64,000 bases of DNA, from positions 62,001 to 126,000 of the forward strand of contig NZ_JAPWHE010000002.1 in the NCBI RefSeq assembly GCF_027214045.1, read 5' to 3'. This document shows positions 50,704 to 59,771 of the stretch, piece by piece (the first letter of the stretch is position 1; each line of letters begins with the position of its first letter). The notes under the pieces were generated by a model, which saw only the letters and a list, made by a program, of their open reading frames with translations, was not told the DNA's origin and did not search any database. The position numbers and the translations under genes were made by a program. The DNA comes from Castellaniella denitrificans (GTDB lineage Bacteria; Pseudomonadota; Gammaproteobacteria; Burkholderiales; Burkholderiaceae_B).

Positions 50704-51434
50704 ACGCCACCCATTCCTCGCAGGACGCGATCCTGCGGATCCGCGACCTGTCGGCGGGCTACGGCCTGGTCCAGGTGCTGCAATCGGTCTCCCTCGATGT
50801 CCGGACGGCCGAATTCCTGGCGCTGGTGGGCGGCAATGGCGCGGGCAAGACCACCCTGCTGCGGACGCTTTCCGGCCTGCTGCCCGTGCAATCGGGAACC
50901 ATCGAATGGAATGGCCGGCCCGTCGGCGGGCTCACGCCTGACACGATCTTCCGCCTGGGGATCGTGCAGGTACCCGAAGGCCGCCAGCTCTTTCCCCGCA
51001 TGTCGGTCCAGGACAATCTGCTGATGGGTGCCTACCGGCGTGACGACAAGGCGGAAGTGCGTGCCGATCTGGACAAGGTCTACGGGCTGTTCCCCCGGAT
51101 GGCGGAACGGCGGCGCCAACTGGCCGGCAGCATGTCCGGCGGCGAACAACAGATGTGCGCCATGGCGCGCGCCCTGATGGCCCGGCCGCGGTTGCTCCTG
51201 GTCGACGAGATGAGCCTGGGGCTGGCGCCGATCATCGTGGACCAGTTGATGGAGAATCTGATCGAGATCCGCGACCAGGGAGTCACCATCCTGCTGGTCG
51301 AGCAGGACATCCACCTGGCGCTGGCGGCGGCTGACCGGGCTTATGTGCTGGAGACCGGCCGCATTGTGCGCGAAGGGCCGGCCCGCGACCTGATCGAAGA
51401 CCCGGAACTGAAACGGGCCTATCTGGGGGTCTAG
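50700..51434 (+). CDS. LIV-type ABC transporter ATP-binding protein, LivF-like
   Basis: A 244-residue ATPase, ATG at 50700 overlapping the LivG-like stop. Walker A GGNGAGKTT (Gly in place of the more usual Pro), signature SMSGGEQQMCAMARALMARPRLLLVDEMSLGLAP with Walker B, and the H-loop VEQDIHLAL. The IVQVPEGRQLFPRMSVQDNLLMGAY element is the LivF hallmark. Last gene of the five-gene transporter operon, 15 bp from the convergent regulator. Confidence 0.94.
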   Translation: MNATHSSQDAILRIRDLSAGYGLVQVLQSVSLDVRTAEFLALVGGNGAGKTTLLRTLSGLLPVQSGTIEWNGRPVGGLTPDTIFRLGIVQVPEGRQLFPRMSVQDNLLMGAYRRDDKAEVRADLDKVYGLFPRMAERRRQLAGSMSGGEQQMCAMARALMARPRLLLVDEMSLGLAPIIVDQLMENLIEIRDQGVTILLVEQDIHLALAAADRAYVLETGRIVREGPARDLIEDPELKRAYLGV

Positions 51435-51449
51435 GCGCCCAGGCCCGGC

Positions 51450-52412
51450 TCAGGCCGCATCGCGGACGGGAGGAGCCGGCTGGGCGACGGCCTCGGCCAC
51501 GACGTCGCGCGACAGTTCCGGCGCCAGCATCTCCATCAGGACATAGACGAAATCGCGCAGGAACACCCCGCGCTTGATCGCCACGCTGGTGGTGTGCCGA
51601 CCGAAGAGATGTCCGGCGGGGAGGCCGACCAGTCCCTTGTCGCGACGCGGGTCGAACGCCATGCCGGCGATGATGCCGATCCCCAGGCCGATGTCGGCGT
51701 AGGTCTTGATCACATCGGCGTCAATGGCCTCCAGCACGATGTCGGGCTCGATCCCCGCCCGCTCGAACGCCGCGTCGATGGCGCGCCGCCCCGAAAACGC
51801 CCGGTCGTAGGTCACGATGGGATACCGGGCCAGGTGCTCCAGCGACAGGTTGCGGGCGGCGCTGGACGTCAGCCCGGTCAGGGGATGATCGGGAGGCACC
51901 ACCAGCGTGTGCTCCCATGCGTACACCGGCAGGGCCACCAGGCCCGGGGTCTGGGCCAGGGTCTCGGTGGCGATCGCCAGGTCCGCCTGCTCGTGCAGGA
52001 CCAGCCTGGCCAGATGTTCCGGATTGCCTTCGGCCAGGGATACATGGACCTTGGGAAAGCGCGCGCGAAACGCCGGGATCACGCGCGGCAGCAGGTAGCG
52101 GGCCTGGGTGTGTGTGCAGGCGATCACCAGTGAGCCTTCGTCGCGCTGGGCGAATTCGTCGCTGACCTTTTTCAGGTTGTCGACTTCGCGCATGATGCGG
52201 TCGATGACTGCGGACACGGCCTGGCCTGGCTTGGTCAGGCCCTTGAGCCGCTTGCCGTGTCGCTCGAAAATCCGCACGCCCAGTTCGTCCTCGAACTCGA
52301 TGATGGCCTTGGACACCCCAGGCTGTGACGTATACAGCGAGCGGGCGGCTTCAGTCAGGTTGAAGTTGCGCCGGATCGTTTCGCGGACAAAGCGGAATTG
52401 CTGCAGGTTCAT
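51450..52412 (-). CDS. CysB-family LysR-type transcriptional regulator
   Basis: A 320-residue regulator. The N-terminal winged helix (residues 1-60) reads MNLQQFRFVRETIRRNFNLTEAARSLYTSQPGVSKAIIEFEDELGVRIFERHGKRLKGLT, very close to CysB and Cbl. The effector domain has the CysB-like ACTHTQARYLLPRVIPAFRARFP with the TxTxAR ligand loop. CysB proteins sense N-acetylserine and control sulfur assimilation; no sulfur gene is adjacent, so the regulon is unknown. The upstream AT-rich segment (52437-52490) has TATAAT on the minus strand at 52437-52442. Confidence 0.92.
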   Translation of the reverse strand: MNLQQFRFVRETIRRNFNLTEAARSLYTSQPGVSKAIIEFEDELGVRIFERHGKRLKGLTKPGQAVSAVIDRIMREVDNLKKVSDEFAQRDEGSLVIACTHTQARYLLPRVIPAFRARFPKVHVSLAEGNPEHLARLVLHEQADLAIATETLAQTPGLVALPVYAWEHTLVVPPDHPLTGLTSSAARNLSLEHLARYPIVTYDRAFSGRRAIDAAFERAGIEPDIVLEAIDADVIKTYADIGLGIGIIAGMAFDPRRDKGLVGLPAGHLFGRHTTSVAIKRGVFLRDFVYVLMEMLAPELSRDVVAEAVAQPAPPVRDAA

Positions 52413-52509
52413 GGCGATGGCCCTATAGGAAGAGCCATTATATGTAATATAGAACCTGTTTAATATTATTTTTTGTTATTTGTTTAGGCGGGCGGCCAGC
52501 CGGAGCATG

Positions 52510-52534
52510 GCCCGCGCCCTTCAGGGGCGCGGGC
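52510..52534 (-). terminator. Hairpin downstream of mmsA, possible terminator
   Basis: A perfect 10-bp stem GCCCGCGCCC/GGGCGCGGGC (52510-52519 with 52525-52534), loop TTCAG, 9 bp after the mmsA stop. No T tract follows on the minus strand, so it may be an RNA-stabilising 3' hairpin rather than a full intrinsic terminator. Confidence 0.5.
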
Positions 52535-52543
52535 GAAGCGTCC

Positions 52544-54037
52544 CTATTTCATCGAGATCGTGGTGTTGACTTCGCGCGAATGCGCCTGCCAGCGGGCGGT
52601 CACCGTCTTAGTCTGGGTCCAGAAGTAGATCGACTGACGGCCGTTGGGGCCCAGGTCGCCCAGCTTCGAGGCCCGCGAGCCCGTGAAGCTGAACCAGGCC
52701 ACCGGCACCGGGATGGGGATGTTGATGCCCACCTGGCCGACGTCGATGTTGTTCTGGAAATATCGGGCATGCCCGCCGTCCTGCGTGAAGATCGAGGTGC
52801 CGTTGCCGTTGGGGTTGGCATTGATGAAGGCCACCGCCTCTTCCAGCGTGTCCACCAGCACCACCGACAACACCGGCCCGAAGATCTCCTCGCGGTAGAT
52901 GCTCATGCCGGCCTTCACGCCGCTGAAGACCGTCGGCCCGACGAAGTTGCCCTTTTCGTAGCCGGCGACCTTGACGCCGCGACCATCGAGCAGCAGTTCG
53001 GCGCCCTCGTCCACGCCCTTCTGGATGAAACCCTCGACGCGCTGCTTGGCGGCGGGCGAGATGAGCGGCCCCAGGTCCGCCTGGCGGTCGGTGCCGACGT
53101 TGATCTTCAGCTTGCGGGCGCGCTCGACGAAGTCGGGCAGCCATTTCTGCGCCTCGCCCACCAGCACCAGCACGGAAATCGCCATGCAGCGTTCACCGGC
53201 CGCGCCGAAGGCCGCGCCCAGCATCGAATTCAGGGCGGCCTCGCGGTCGGCGTCGGGCATGATGACGCTGTGGTTCTTGGCGCCCATCATGGCCTGGCAG
53301 CGCTTGCCGGCGTTCGAGGAGCGTCGGTAGATTTCCGTGCCGACGCGGGTCGAACCGATGAAGGAAACGGCCTTGATGTCGGGATGGTCGCACAGGGCGT
53401 TGGCGACGTCCGGCCCGCCATGCACCACATTCAGCACCCCCGGCGGCAAGCCGGCCTCCAGGGCCAGTTGGGCCACCATCAGCGAAGCCGTGGGATCCTG
53501 TTCGGACGGCTTGTAGACGAAGGTATTGCCGCAGGTCACGGCGATGGGGAACATCCAGCACGGAAGCATCACGGGGAAATTGAAGGCCGTGATCCCGGCG
53601 CAGACGCCCAGGGGCTGGATGACCGAATAGACGTCGATGCCGGTGGCGGCGTTCTCGGCGTAATCGCCCAGTTGCAGGGTGTTGGCCGACACCGCGTGAT
53701 CGACGCCTTCGAGGCCGCGCGCGACTTCGCCCTCGGCGTCGGGCAGGGTCTTGCCATGCTCGCGGGAAATGGCCTCGGCGATCTTCGGGGTATGTTCCCG
53801 CAGCAACTGGGCGAAGTCCACCATGATCTGGCGGCGCTTGGCCTGGCTGGTGTTGCGCCAGGTCTTGAAAGCTTCCTTGGCATTGGCCACCGCCCGCTCG
53901 ACCTCGGCCGGCGTGGCGAAAGGCACCCGGGCGACCACTTCCTGGGTCGCCGGATCGATGACGTCGCGCCATTCCGTGGTTTCGGACTGGACGAGTTCCC
54001 CGCCGATCAGCAGCGGGACGCGTGGGATGTCGCTCAT
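52544..54037 (-). CDS. mmsA: CoA-acylating methylmalonate-semialdehyde dehydrogenase
   Basis: A 497-residue aldehyde dehydrogenase-superfamily enzyme that converts methylmalonate semialdehyde or malonate semialdehyde to propionyl-CoA or acetyl-CoA. The catalytic cysteine lies in GAAGERCMAISVLVLVG (about residue 283). The CoA-dependent subgroup marks NFPVMLPCWMFPIAVTCGNTFVYKPSEQDPTAS and FTGSRASKLGDLGPNGRQSIYFWTQTKTVTARW are present. It acts in valine, beta-alanine, thymine or inositol breakdown. It lies 35 bp after the binding-protein gene and is probably co-transcribed with it. Confidence 0.95.
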   Translation of the reverse strand: MSDIPRVPLLIGGELVQSETTEWRDVIDPATQEVVARVPFATPAEVERAVANAKEAFKTWRNTSQAKRRQIMVDFAQLLREHTPKIAEAISREHGKTLPDAEGEVARGLEGVDHAVSANTLQLGDYAENAATGIDVYSVIQPLGVCAGITAFNFPVMLPCWMFPIAVTCGNTFVYKPSEQDPTASLMVAQLALEAGLPPGVLNVVHGGPDVANALCDHPDIKAVSFIGSTRVGTEIYRRSSNAGKRCQAMMGAKNHSVIMPDADREAALNSMLGAAFGAAGERCMAISVLVLVGEAQKWLPDFVERARKLKINVGTDRQADLGPLISPAAKQRVEGFIQKGVDEGAELLLDGRGVKVAGYEKGNFVGPTVFSGVKAGMSIYREEIFGPVLSVVLVDTLEEAVAFINANPNGNGTSIFTQDGGHARYFQNNIDVGQVGINIPIPVPVAWFSFTGSRASKLGDLGPNGRQSIYFWTQTKTVTARWQAHSREVNTTISMK

Positions 54038-54072
54038 TCAAACCTCCTGGGTAAATTCAGTGAAAGCGGAAA

Positions 54073-55287
54073 TCAGTGCTTGACCAGCGGGCAGGTCGAG
54101 GCCGACAAGGGCTGGAAGGCGTCCTTGGCCGGAATCGTGGCCACCAGCCTGGACAGGTCCCATTCGCCCTTGGACTCGGCGGGCTTCTTGACCTCGTACA
54201 GGTACATGTCGTGGATCACCCGGCCGTCGGGACGGATGGAGGCATTGTGCATGATGGGATCCTGGATCGGGATCTCGCGCATCTTCGCCGCCACCGTATC
54301 TCCCTGGGTGGAGCCGGTGGCCGCCACGGCCTTCAGGTAATGCCGCACGCTGGAATACACCCCGGCCTGCGTCATGGTGGGTTTCTTGCCCTGATAGGCC
54401 TTGGCGAAACGGGCCGACCAGGCGCGCGAAGCATCGTCGAAGTCCCAGTAGAAGCCGTCCACATAGCTCAGGCCCTGGGCGTTTTCCAGGCCCAGCGCGC
54501 GCAGGTCGGAGAGGAACACCAGCAGGGACGCCAGGCGCTGGCCGCCCTTGACGATGCCGAATTCGCGCGCCTGTTTGATCGCGTTGACCGTATCCTGGCC
54601 GCCGTTGGCCAGGGCCACGACCTGCGCGCCGGAACTCTGCGCCTGCAGCAGATAGGAGGCGAAGTCCGGCGCGTTCAGCGGATGCGGGACGGAGCCTTTG
54701 ACCGTGCCGCCCAAGGCCTTGACCATATCGGACGCGCCCTTTTCCAGAGAATGGCCGAAGGCGTAGTCCACCGTGATGAAGAACCAGGACTTGCCGCCCT
54801 TGTCGAACATGGCCTTGACGCCGCCGATGGACTGGGAATAGACGTCGAACATCCAGTGGAAGCCCACCGGAGAGCAGCTCTTGTTGGTCAAGTCCGTGGT
54901 GGCCGGACCGGAAAACATCACGACTTTGTTCTTTTCACGGGCGATGTTCTGCACCGCCAGGGCCACGGCGGAATTGGTCAGGTCGGCGATGGCCGTCACC
55001 CCGTCGCGATCGAACCATTCGCGGGCGCGCGCCGCCCCCACATCCGCCTTGTTCTGATTGTCCGCCGACACCAGATCGATCTTCATGCCCTTGCATTCGG
55101 CCTTCAGGCAGTCGTCGATGGCCAGTTGCGCCGCCGCGACCGATCCCATGCCGCCCATGGACGCGTAAGTGCCCGACATATCGGTCAGCACCCCGATCTT
55201 GACAGGCGGGGTCGCCGCCTGCGAAACGGACATGGACAGCGCGGTGGCGCACAGGGCGGCCGCCAGGGTCGGCGTGAATTTCTGCAT
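54073..55287 (-). CDS. Orphan LIV-type ABC transporter substrate-binding protein
   Basis: A 404-residue periplasmic binding protein with a Sec signal (cleavage after SQAA, residue 25). The mature part starts TPPVKIGVLTDMSGTYASMGGMGSVAAAQLAIDDC, then GVTAIADLTNSAVALAVQNIAREKNKVVMFSGPATTDLTNKSCSPVGFHWMFDVYSQ, typical of the Peripla_BP_6 family. No permease or ATPase follows; the only nearby set is at 48159-51434. It is first in an operon with mmsA, which suggests that the bound solute is broken down through a malonate or methylmalonate semialdehyde. Confidence 0.92.
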   Translation of the reverse strand: MQKFTPTLAAALCATALSMSVSQAATPPVKIGVLTDMSGTYASMGGMGSVAAAQLAIDDCLKAECKGMKIDLVSADNQNKADVGAARAREWFDRDGVTAIADLTNSAVALAVQNIAREKNKVVMFSGPATTDLTNKSCSPVGFHWMFDVYSQSIGGVKAMFDKGGKSWFFITVDYAFGHSLEKGASDMVKALGGTVKGSVPHPLNAPDFASYLLQAQSSGAQVVALANGGQDTVNAIKQAREFGIVKGGQRLASLLVFLSDLRALGLENAQGLSYVDGFYWDFDDASRAWSARFAKAYQGKKPTMTQAGVYSSVRHYLKAVAATGSTQGDTVAAKMREIPIQDPIMHNASIRPDGRVIHDMYLYEVKKPAESKGEWDLSRLVATIPAKDAFQPLSASTCPLVKH

Positions 55288-55392
55288 GGTCTTGTCTCCG
55301 TTGTCGTTCGAGCCCGCCGTCCGTGCGGCAGACCGGGAGAGTCGTTGCTCCCCGGTTCAGTTTAGTTGTGTGAAAAACTTATTACCATCAAA

Positions 55393-55424
55393 ATATTTGC
55401 ACATTCATTGACGATATTTGCACA
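55393..55424. promoter_or_regulatory. Pair of 11-bp direct repeats upstream of the LysR gene
   Basis: ATATTTGCACA occurs at 55393-55403 and 55414-55424, exactly 21 bp apart (two helical turns), in the 146-bp region between the divergent binding-protein and LysR genes. The second copy ends 9 bp before the LysR ATG. The placement fits an autoregulatory operator of the adjacent LysR regulator. Confidence 0.5.
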
Positions 55425-55433
55425 AGAGAAACC

Positions 55434-56423
55434 ATGACCGATTGGGACGCGATCCGCTATTTCCTGGAAGTCGCCCGCACGCAGCGGGCCAGTGCCGCCG
55501 CGCAGCGCCTGGGGGTGCGGCACAGCACCGTCACGCGGCGCATCCGCGCACTGGAACAGGATCTTGGGGTAACGCTGTTCGACAAATCCCGTGCCAGTGG
55601 CTACACGCCGACCGAAGAGGGCCTGCGCTTTTTCGCACACGCCGAGCAAGTGGAGAGCGCGCTGCTGGCGGCCCGCGAATCGCTGTCCGGCGCCGCCCAG
55701 ATGCCGTCCGGTCATCTGCGGATCGGCTCCACGGAAGGTTTCGGCAGCACGATCCTGACCCCCCTGATCGTGGACTTCCAGCGCCGCCACCCGGCGATGA
55801 CCCTGGACATCATGCCGGTACCGCGCTTCATCAGCCTGTCCAAGCGCGAAGCCGACATCGCCATCGCGCTGGAGCGCCCCCAGCGCGGTCCCTACCTGTG
55901 CACCAAGCTGGCCGACTACAGCCTGCGGCTATACGGCACCCGCGACTATCTGGCCCGCCACGCGCCGATCCGGCGCCAGGCCGATCTGGGCGGGCATACC
56001 TTCATCGGCTACGTGGACGAACTGCTGTTCAGCGACCGGCTGCGCTACCTGGACGACCTGGTGCCGCCCTCGCGCGTGGTGTTCCGCAGCACCAGCGTGC
56101 TGGCCCAGTACCAGGCGGCCCTGGGTGGTCAGGCGTTGGCGGTTCTGCCCTGCTTCCTGGCGGCCCAGGACGAGCGCCTGGAGTCCGTGCTGGCCGATTC
56201 GGTCCTGGTCACGCGCAGTTTCTGGATGTACTGCCACGAGGATCTGTACCGCACACGCCGGGTGATGGCCTTGTGGGATTATCTGAAACAGGCCGTGGCG
56301 CTGAACCGCGATCTGCTGGATGGCCGGGCCCGGGAACTGCGCACCCCGGCCGGGGACTGGACGCCGTCCTACGCCCTCCGCCGCCCGGACCCCGGCCCCG
56401 GAAAGCCCCCCGCCCGGGGCTGA
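55434..56423 (+). CDS. LysR-type transcriptional regulator
   Basis: A 329-residue regulator. The N-terminal winged helix is WDAIRYFLEVARTQRASAAAQRLGVRHSTVTRRIRALEQDLGVTLFDKSRASGYTPTEEG. The effector domain starts with SGHLRIGSTEGFGSTILTPLIVDFQRRHP and is of the CbnR/TrpI fold type. It is divergent from the binding-protein/mmsA operon, which it probably controls; this is inferred from position. The last about 30 residues (GRARELRTPAGDWTPSYALRRPDPGPGKPPARG) are an unstructured proline-rich tail. Confidence 0.93.
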   Translation: MTDWDAIRYFLEVARTQRASAAAQRLGVRHSTVTRRIRALEQDLGVTLFDKSRASGYTPTEEGLRFFAHAEQVESALLAARESLSGAAQMPSGHLRIGSTEGFGSTILTPLIVDFQRRHPAMTLDIMPVPRFISLSKREADIAIALERPQRGPYLCTKLADYSLRLYGTRDYLARHAPIRRQADLGGHTFIGYVDELLFSDRLRYLDDLVPPSRVVFRSTSVLAQYQAALGGQALAVLPCFLAAQDERLESVLADSVLVTRSFWMYCHEDLYRTRRVMALWDYLKQAVALNRDLLDGRARELRTPAGDWTPSYALRRPDPGPGKPPARG

Positions 56424-56430
56424 AAAAGGC

Positions 56431-57546
56431 TCAGGCCGGCGGAGCCTTGCGACGCCTGGGCTTGGGCATGCGCACCCGCCGCCACATCAATCCCAGGCCC
56501 AGCGCCAGAAACACGGCATGCACCAGCCACAGGCCGACGCCGAAGGACAGCGTGCCGTTGGCGATCCAGCCGCGCGACAGATTGATCAGGTTCATGTATA
56601 GCAGGGCCAGCAGGCCGGCGATCAGCAGGTCGCCCGATCGGCCCAGGCGCGGATTCACCGCGCCCAGCGGCAGGGCGATGAGCGCCAGGTTCAGGACCGC
56701 CAGCGGCAACGACAGGCGCCACATGAGCTGGGACAGGGACTCGGGATCGCCCTGAGTGATCAGATCCAGGCTCGGGCGCGCCTTGATCTGCTGCAAGGCC
56801 TGTTGCCGCCTGGCTTCCAGTGCCCCGGGATCGCTGCGGCTCTCGATGCGCACGCCGTAATGATCGAAATCGAGCATGCGCATTTCAGGTGAGTCCGGCT
56901 TCAGGTCGTAGCGATGCCCCGGCCCCAGCACCAGGAAGCGGTCGCCGTTGGCCTCGGTGCGGATGGCGGCGCTTTCGGCCGTGACGACGCTGAGCCAGTC
57001 AGGCTCGATGATCCGGGCCACCACCCGGCCCAGTTCATCGTCCGGTCGGGTGGGCGATTCGGCGAAGAAGACCCGCCGTCCATCGTCAGTCTCGATGAAC
57101 TGGCCGGCCGAGACCTTGGACAAGTCGGAACGCTGCTCGAAGCGCTGGCGGTATTCGGCGATCTGGCCATAGGCCCAGGGCGAGGCCGTCAGGGTCAGCA
57201 CCGCCACCACGGCCGCGACCGGCAGGGCGAAGCGCATCACGGGCCACAGCCACTGGCCCAGCGACAGGCCGCTGGCGAACCAGACGGACATTTCCGATTC
57301 GCGATAGCTGCGCGTGACGGTGGTCAGCACCGCCACGAACAAGGTCACGGACAGGATCACCGGCAGCGCGGTGATGCTGGAAAAGGCCGCCAGGCCCAGC
57401 ACCACGTTGGCCCCGATGTCGCCATTGGCCGCCTCGCCCAGCAGACGCACGATGAGCACGCTCAGCCACACCACCAGCAACGTGGAAAACACGATGCCCG
57501 CGTGGCTGGTGATCTCGGAAAAGACGGCGCGCTTGAACAATGACAT
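56431..57546 (-). CDS. lptF: LPS export ABC transporter permease LptF
   Basis: A 371-residue inner-membrane protein of the LptB2FG complex, which lifts lipopolysaccharide out of the inner membrane. It has six helices: three at the N-terminus (VFSEITSHAGIVFSTLLVVWLSVLIVRLL, LAAFSSITALPVILSVTLFVAVLTTVTRSYRESEMSVWFASG with the coupling E-S-E-M segment), a beta-jellyroll periplasmic domain (about residues 130-265), and three at the C-terminus. It is divergent from pepA, the usual lptF neighbour. lptG, normally next, is absent here. Confidence 0.95.
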   Translation of the reverse strand: MSLFKRAVFSEITSHAGIVFSTLLVVWLSVLIVRLLGEAANGDIGANVVLGLAAFSSITALPVILSVTLFVAVLTTVTRSYRESEMSVWFASGLSLGQWLWPVMRFALPVAAVVAVLTLTASPWAYGQIAEYRQRFEQRSDLSKVSAGQFIETDDGRRVFFAESPTRPDDELGRVVARIIEPDWLSVVTAESAAIRTEANGDRFLVLGPGHRYDLKPDSPEMRMLDFDHYGVRIESRSDPGALEARRQQALQQIKARPSLDLITQGDPESLSQLMWRLSLPLAVLNLALIALPLGAVNPRLGRSGDLLIAGLLALLYMNLINLSRGWIANGTLSFGVGLWLVHAVFLALGLGLMWRRVRMPKPRRRKAPPA

Positions 57547-57605
57547 GGGAAAATGCGGAATAATGGACCGTCTGCTCTCGAATCCACCGGACCCAAGGAA
57601 AACGA

Positions 57606-59102
57606 ATGGAATTTAGCACATCGACGTCGGCATCCCTGCACACGCTGAAGACCCAGGCCCTGGCCGTGGGCGTGTTCCAGGACGGCGTCCTGAGCCCTGC
57701 CGCCGAGGCCCTGGATCAGGCGTCCAAAGGCGCGATCCGGGCCATCGTCAAGGCGGAATTCGACGCCGCGCCCGGCGCCATCCTGACGCTGCACGCGCCC
57801 GCCGGCATCACCGCCGAGCGAGTCATTTTACTCGGCCTGGGCGCTCAGGACCGTCTTCCGGCAACCATTCTGGCGCGCGCCCACGAGGCCCTGGCCGCCT
57901 ATTGCGTGCGCGCCGGGCTGGGCCACGCGGTTTCCACTCTGTGCGCCCTGCCTTGCGCGGACGCCGACGTCGCCGATTGCGCCCGCACGGCGGCCCGGCT
58001 GGTCAGCGCGGCCACCTACCGCTACGACGCCACTTTCAGCAAGTCCAAACCCGCGACCAAGCTGCGCGCCTTCGTGCTGCATCTGGGCCGGACCCAGGCC
58101 GCCCGGGCCCGCGCGGGTCTGGACCAGGGCGCGGCCATCGGCGCGGGCATGAACCTGGCCCGCCTGCTGGGCGACCTGCCCCCCAACGTCTGCACCCCGT
58201 CCTACCTGGGCAAGACGGCGCGCGGCCTGGCCAAACAGTTCAAGACCCTGAAAGCCGAGGTCCTGGACCAGAAAAAGATCGAAGCCCTGAAGATGGGCTC
58301 TTTCCTGTCGGTGGCGCGCGGCTCGGCCGAACCGCCGGCCTTCATCGTCCTGCGCCACACCCCGGCCGCAGCCTCGGCCCGCAAGGCCGCCCCCATCGTG
58401 CTGGTGGGCAAGGGCATCACCTTCGACGCCGGCGGCATTTCCCTCAAGCCCGGCCCCGGCATGGATGAAATGAAATTCGACATGTGCGGCGCCGCCAGCG
58501 TGCTGGGCACGATGCGCGCCGTGGCCGAACTGAACCTGCCGCGCGAGGTCATCGGCATCGTCCCCAGTTGCGAAAACCTGCCCAGCGGCACCGCCAACAA
58601 ACCCGGCGACATCGTCACCAGCATGTCGGGCCGCACCATCGAGATCCTCAACACCGACGCCGAAGGCCGCCTGATCCTGTGCGATGCGCTGACCTACGCG
58701 GAACGCTTCAAGCCCGCCGCCGTGATCGACGTCGCCACGCTGACCGGCGCCTGCGTGATCGCCCTGGGCCACGTCAACAGCGGGCTGTTCACCCAGGACG
58801 AGACCCTGGCCGCAGACCTGCTCGCCGCCGGCCGCCAGGCGCTGGACCCGGCCTGGCGCCTGCCCCTTGAGGACGCCTACCAGGATCAGCTCAAATCCAA
58901 TTTCGCCGACATGGCCAACATCGGCGGCCGGCCCGCCGGATCGGTCACCGCCGCCTGCTTCCTGTCCCGTTTCACCGGAAAATATCCCTGGGCGCACCTG
59001 GACATCGCGGGCACGGCCTGGCTCGAAGGCAAACAGAAGGGCGCCACCGGTCGCCCCGTGCCCCTGCTGGTCGGCTACCTGCTGGGGCAATGCCAGGCAT
59101 GA
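57606..59102 (+). CDS. pepA: Leucyl aminopeptidase (cytosol aminopeptidase)
   Basis: A 498-residue M17 metallopeptidase. The metal and catalytic residues lie in VLVGKGITFDAGGISLKPGPGMDEMKFDMCGAASV (about residues 262-297) and the signature NTDAEGRLILCDAL (about residue 350). The N-terminal macro-like domain is present. PepA proteins from Escherichia coli also bind DNA; no statement can be made here. It starts 60 bp from the divergent lptF and is followed by holC. Confidence 0.97.
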   Translation: MEFSTSTSASLHTLKTQALAVGVFQDGVLSPAAEALDQASKGAIRAIVKAEFDAAPGAILTLHAPAGITAERVILLGLGAQDRLPATILARAHEALAAYCVRAGLGHAVSTLCALPCADADVADCARTAARLVSAATYRYDATFSKSKPATKLRAFVLHLGRTQAARARAGLDQGAAIGAGMNLARLLGDLPPNVCTPSYLGKTARGLAKQFKTLKAEVLDQKKIEALKMGSFLSVARGSAEPPAFIVLRHTPAAASARKAAPIVLVGKGITFDAGGISLKPGPGMDEMKFDMCGAASVLGTMRAVAELNLPREVIGIVPSCENLPSGTANKPGDIVTSMSGRTIEILNTDAEGRLILCDALTYAERFKPAAVIDVATLTGACVIALGHVNSGLFTQDETLAADLLAAGRQALDPAWRLPLEDAYQDQLKSNFADMANIGGRPAGSVTAACFLSRFTGKYPWAHLDIAGTAWLEGKQKGATGRPVPLLVGYLLGQCQA

Positions 59103-59160
59103 GCGCGCCGGGCCGCCCCGAGCGCACAGGCCGGATTGCGCGGCACGGGGGCATGATCCG

Positions 59161-59622
59161 GTGAGCCGGGTGGATTTCGCCTACGGCGCGGCCCACCGGC
59201 TACGCATGGCCTGCGGCACGGCGGCGCGCCACGTCGGCGCGGGCCGCCGCCTGCTGGTCTACTGCACCGACGAGCGCCGCCTGCGGCGCTTCGACGCGCT
59301 GCTCTGGGAATTCGAGCCGGCCAGCTTCATTCCGCACGTACTGGCCGATGACCCGCTGGCCGACCAGGCCGATGTGGTCCTGGTCGCCGACGCCGCGACC
59401 CTGAACCGTACACCGCCCCTGGGCTGGTTGCTCAACCTGGACCTGGAGTGCCCGCCCGACGCCGGACGCTTCGAGCGCATCCTGGAAATCGTCTCCGGTC
59501 ACGAAGCCGACATCCAGGCCGCCCGCAGGCGCTGGGCCACGTACCAGCAGGCCGGCCACGATGTGCGGGGACACCGCCTGCCCTCCGACCATCCCGCCAT
59601 CGGGAACCATCGCGGCGCTTGA
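59161..59622 (+). CDS. holC: DNA polymerase III subunit chi
   Basis: A 153-residue subunit linking the clamp loader to single-strand binding protein. The likely start is the GTG at 59161 behind GGGGG; the sequence VDFAYGAAHRLRMACGTAARHVGAGRRLLVYCTDERRLRRFDALLWEFEPASFIPH matches HolC (F-Y, A-KA--L---G-R-LVYC-D---L---D--LW-----SFIPH). PLADQADVVLVAD follows. Its position right after pepA is the conserved pepA-holC order. Length is normal. Confidence 0.9.
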   Translation: MSRVDFAYGAAHRLRMACGTAARHVGAGRRLLVYCTDERRLRRFDALLWEFEPASFIPHVLADDPLADQADVVLVADAATLNRTPPLGWLLNLDLECPPDAGRFERILEIVSGHEADIQAARRRWATYQQAGHDVRGHRLPSDHPAIGNHRGA

Positions 59623-59771
59623 GTGTCTAATGTAATGGACTGCCATGCCGGGCTGCCCGGTATGGCCCGGATCGATGCCGCTCACATGGACGACACCGTT
59701 CAGCTTGTTGTAAGATTAAAGTGATTCCGGCCAGTGCCCCGCACCGGCCCCACGCACCACAGGAAACCGCC

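Noticed and set aside
52437-52490. AT-rich patch as a possible sign of horizontal transfer
   Set aside because: It is only about 50 bp, lies exactly upstream of the CysB-family gene and contains a TATAAT on the correct strand, so a promoter explains it.
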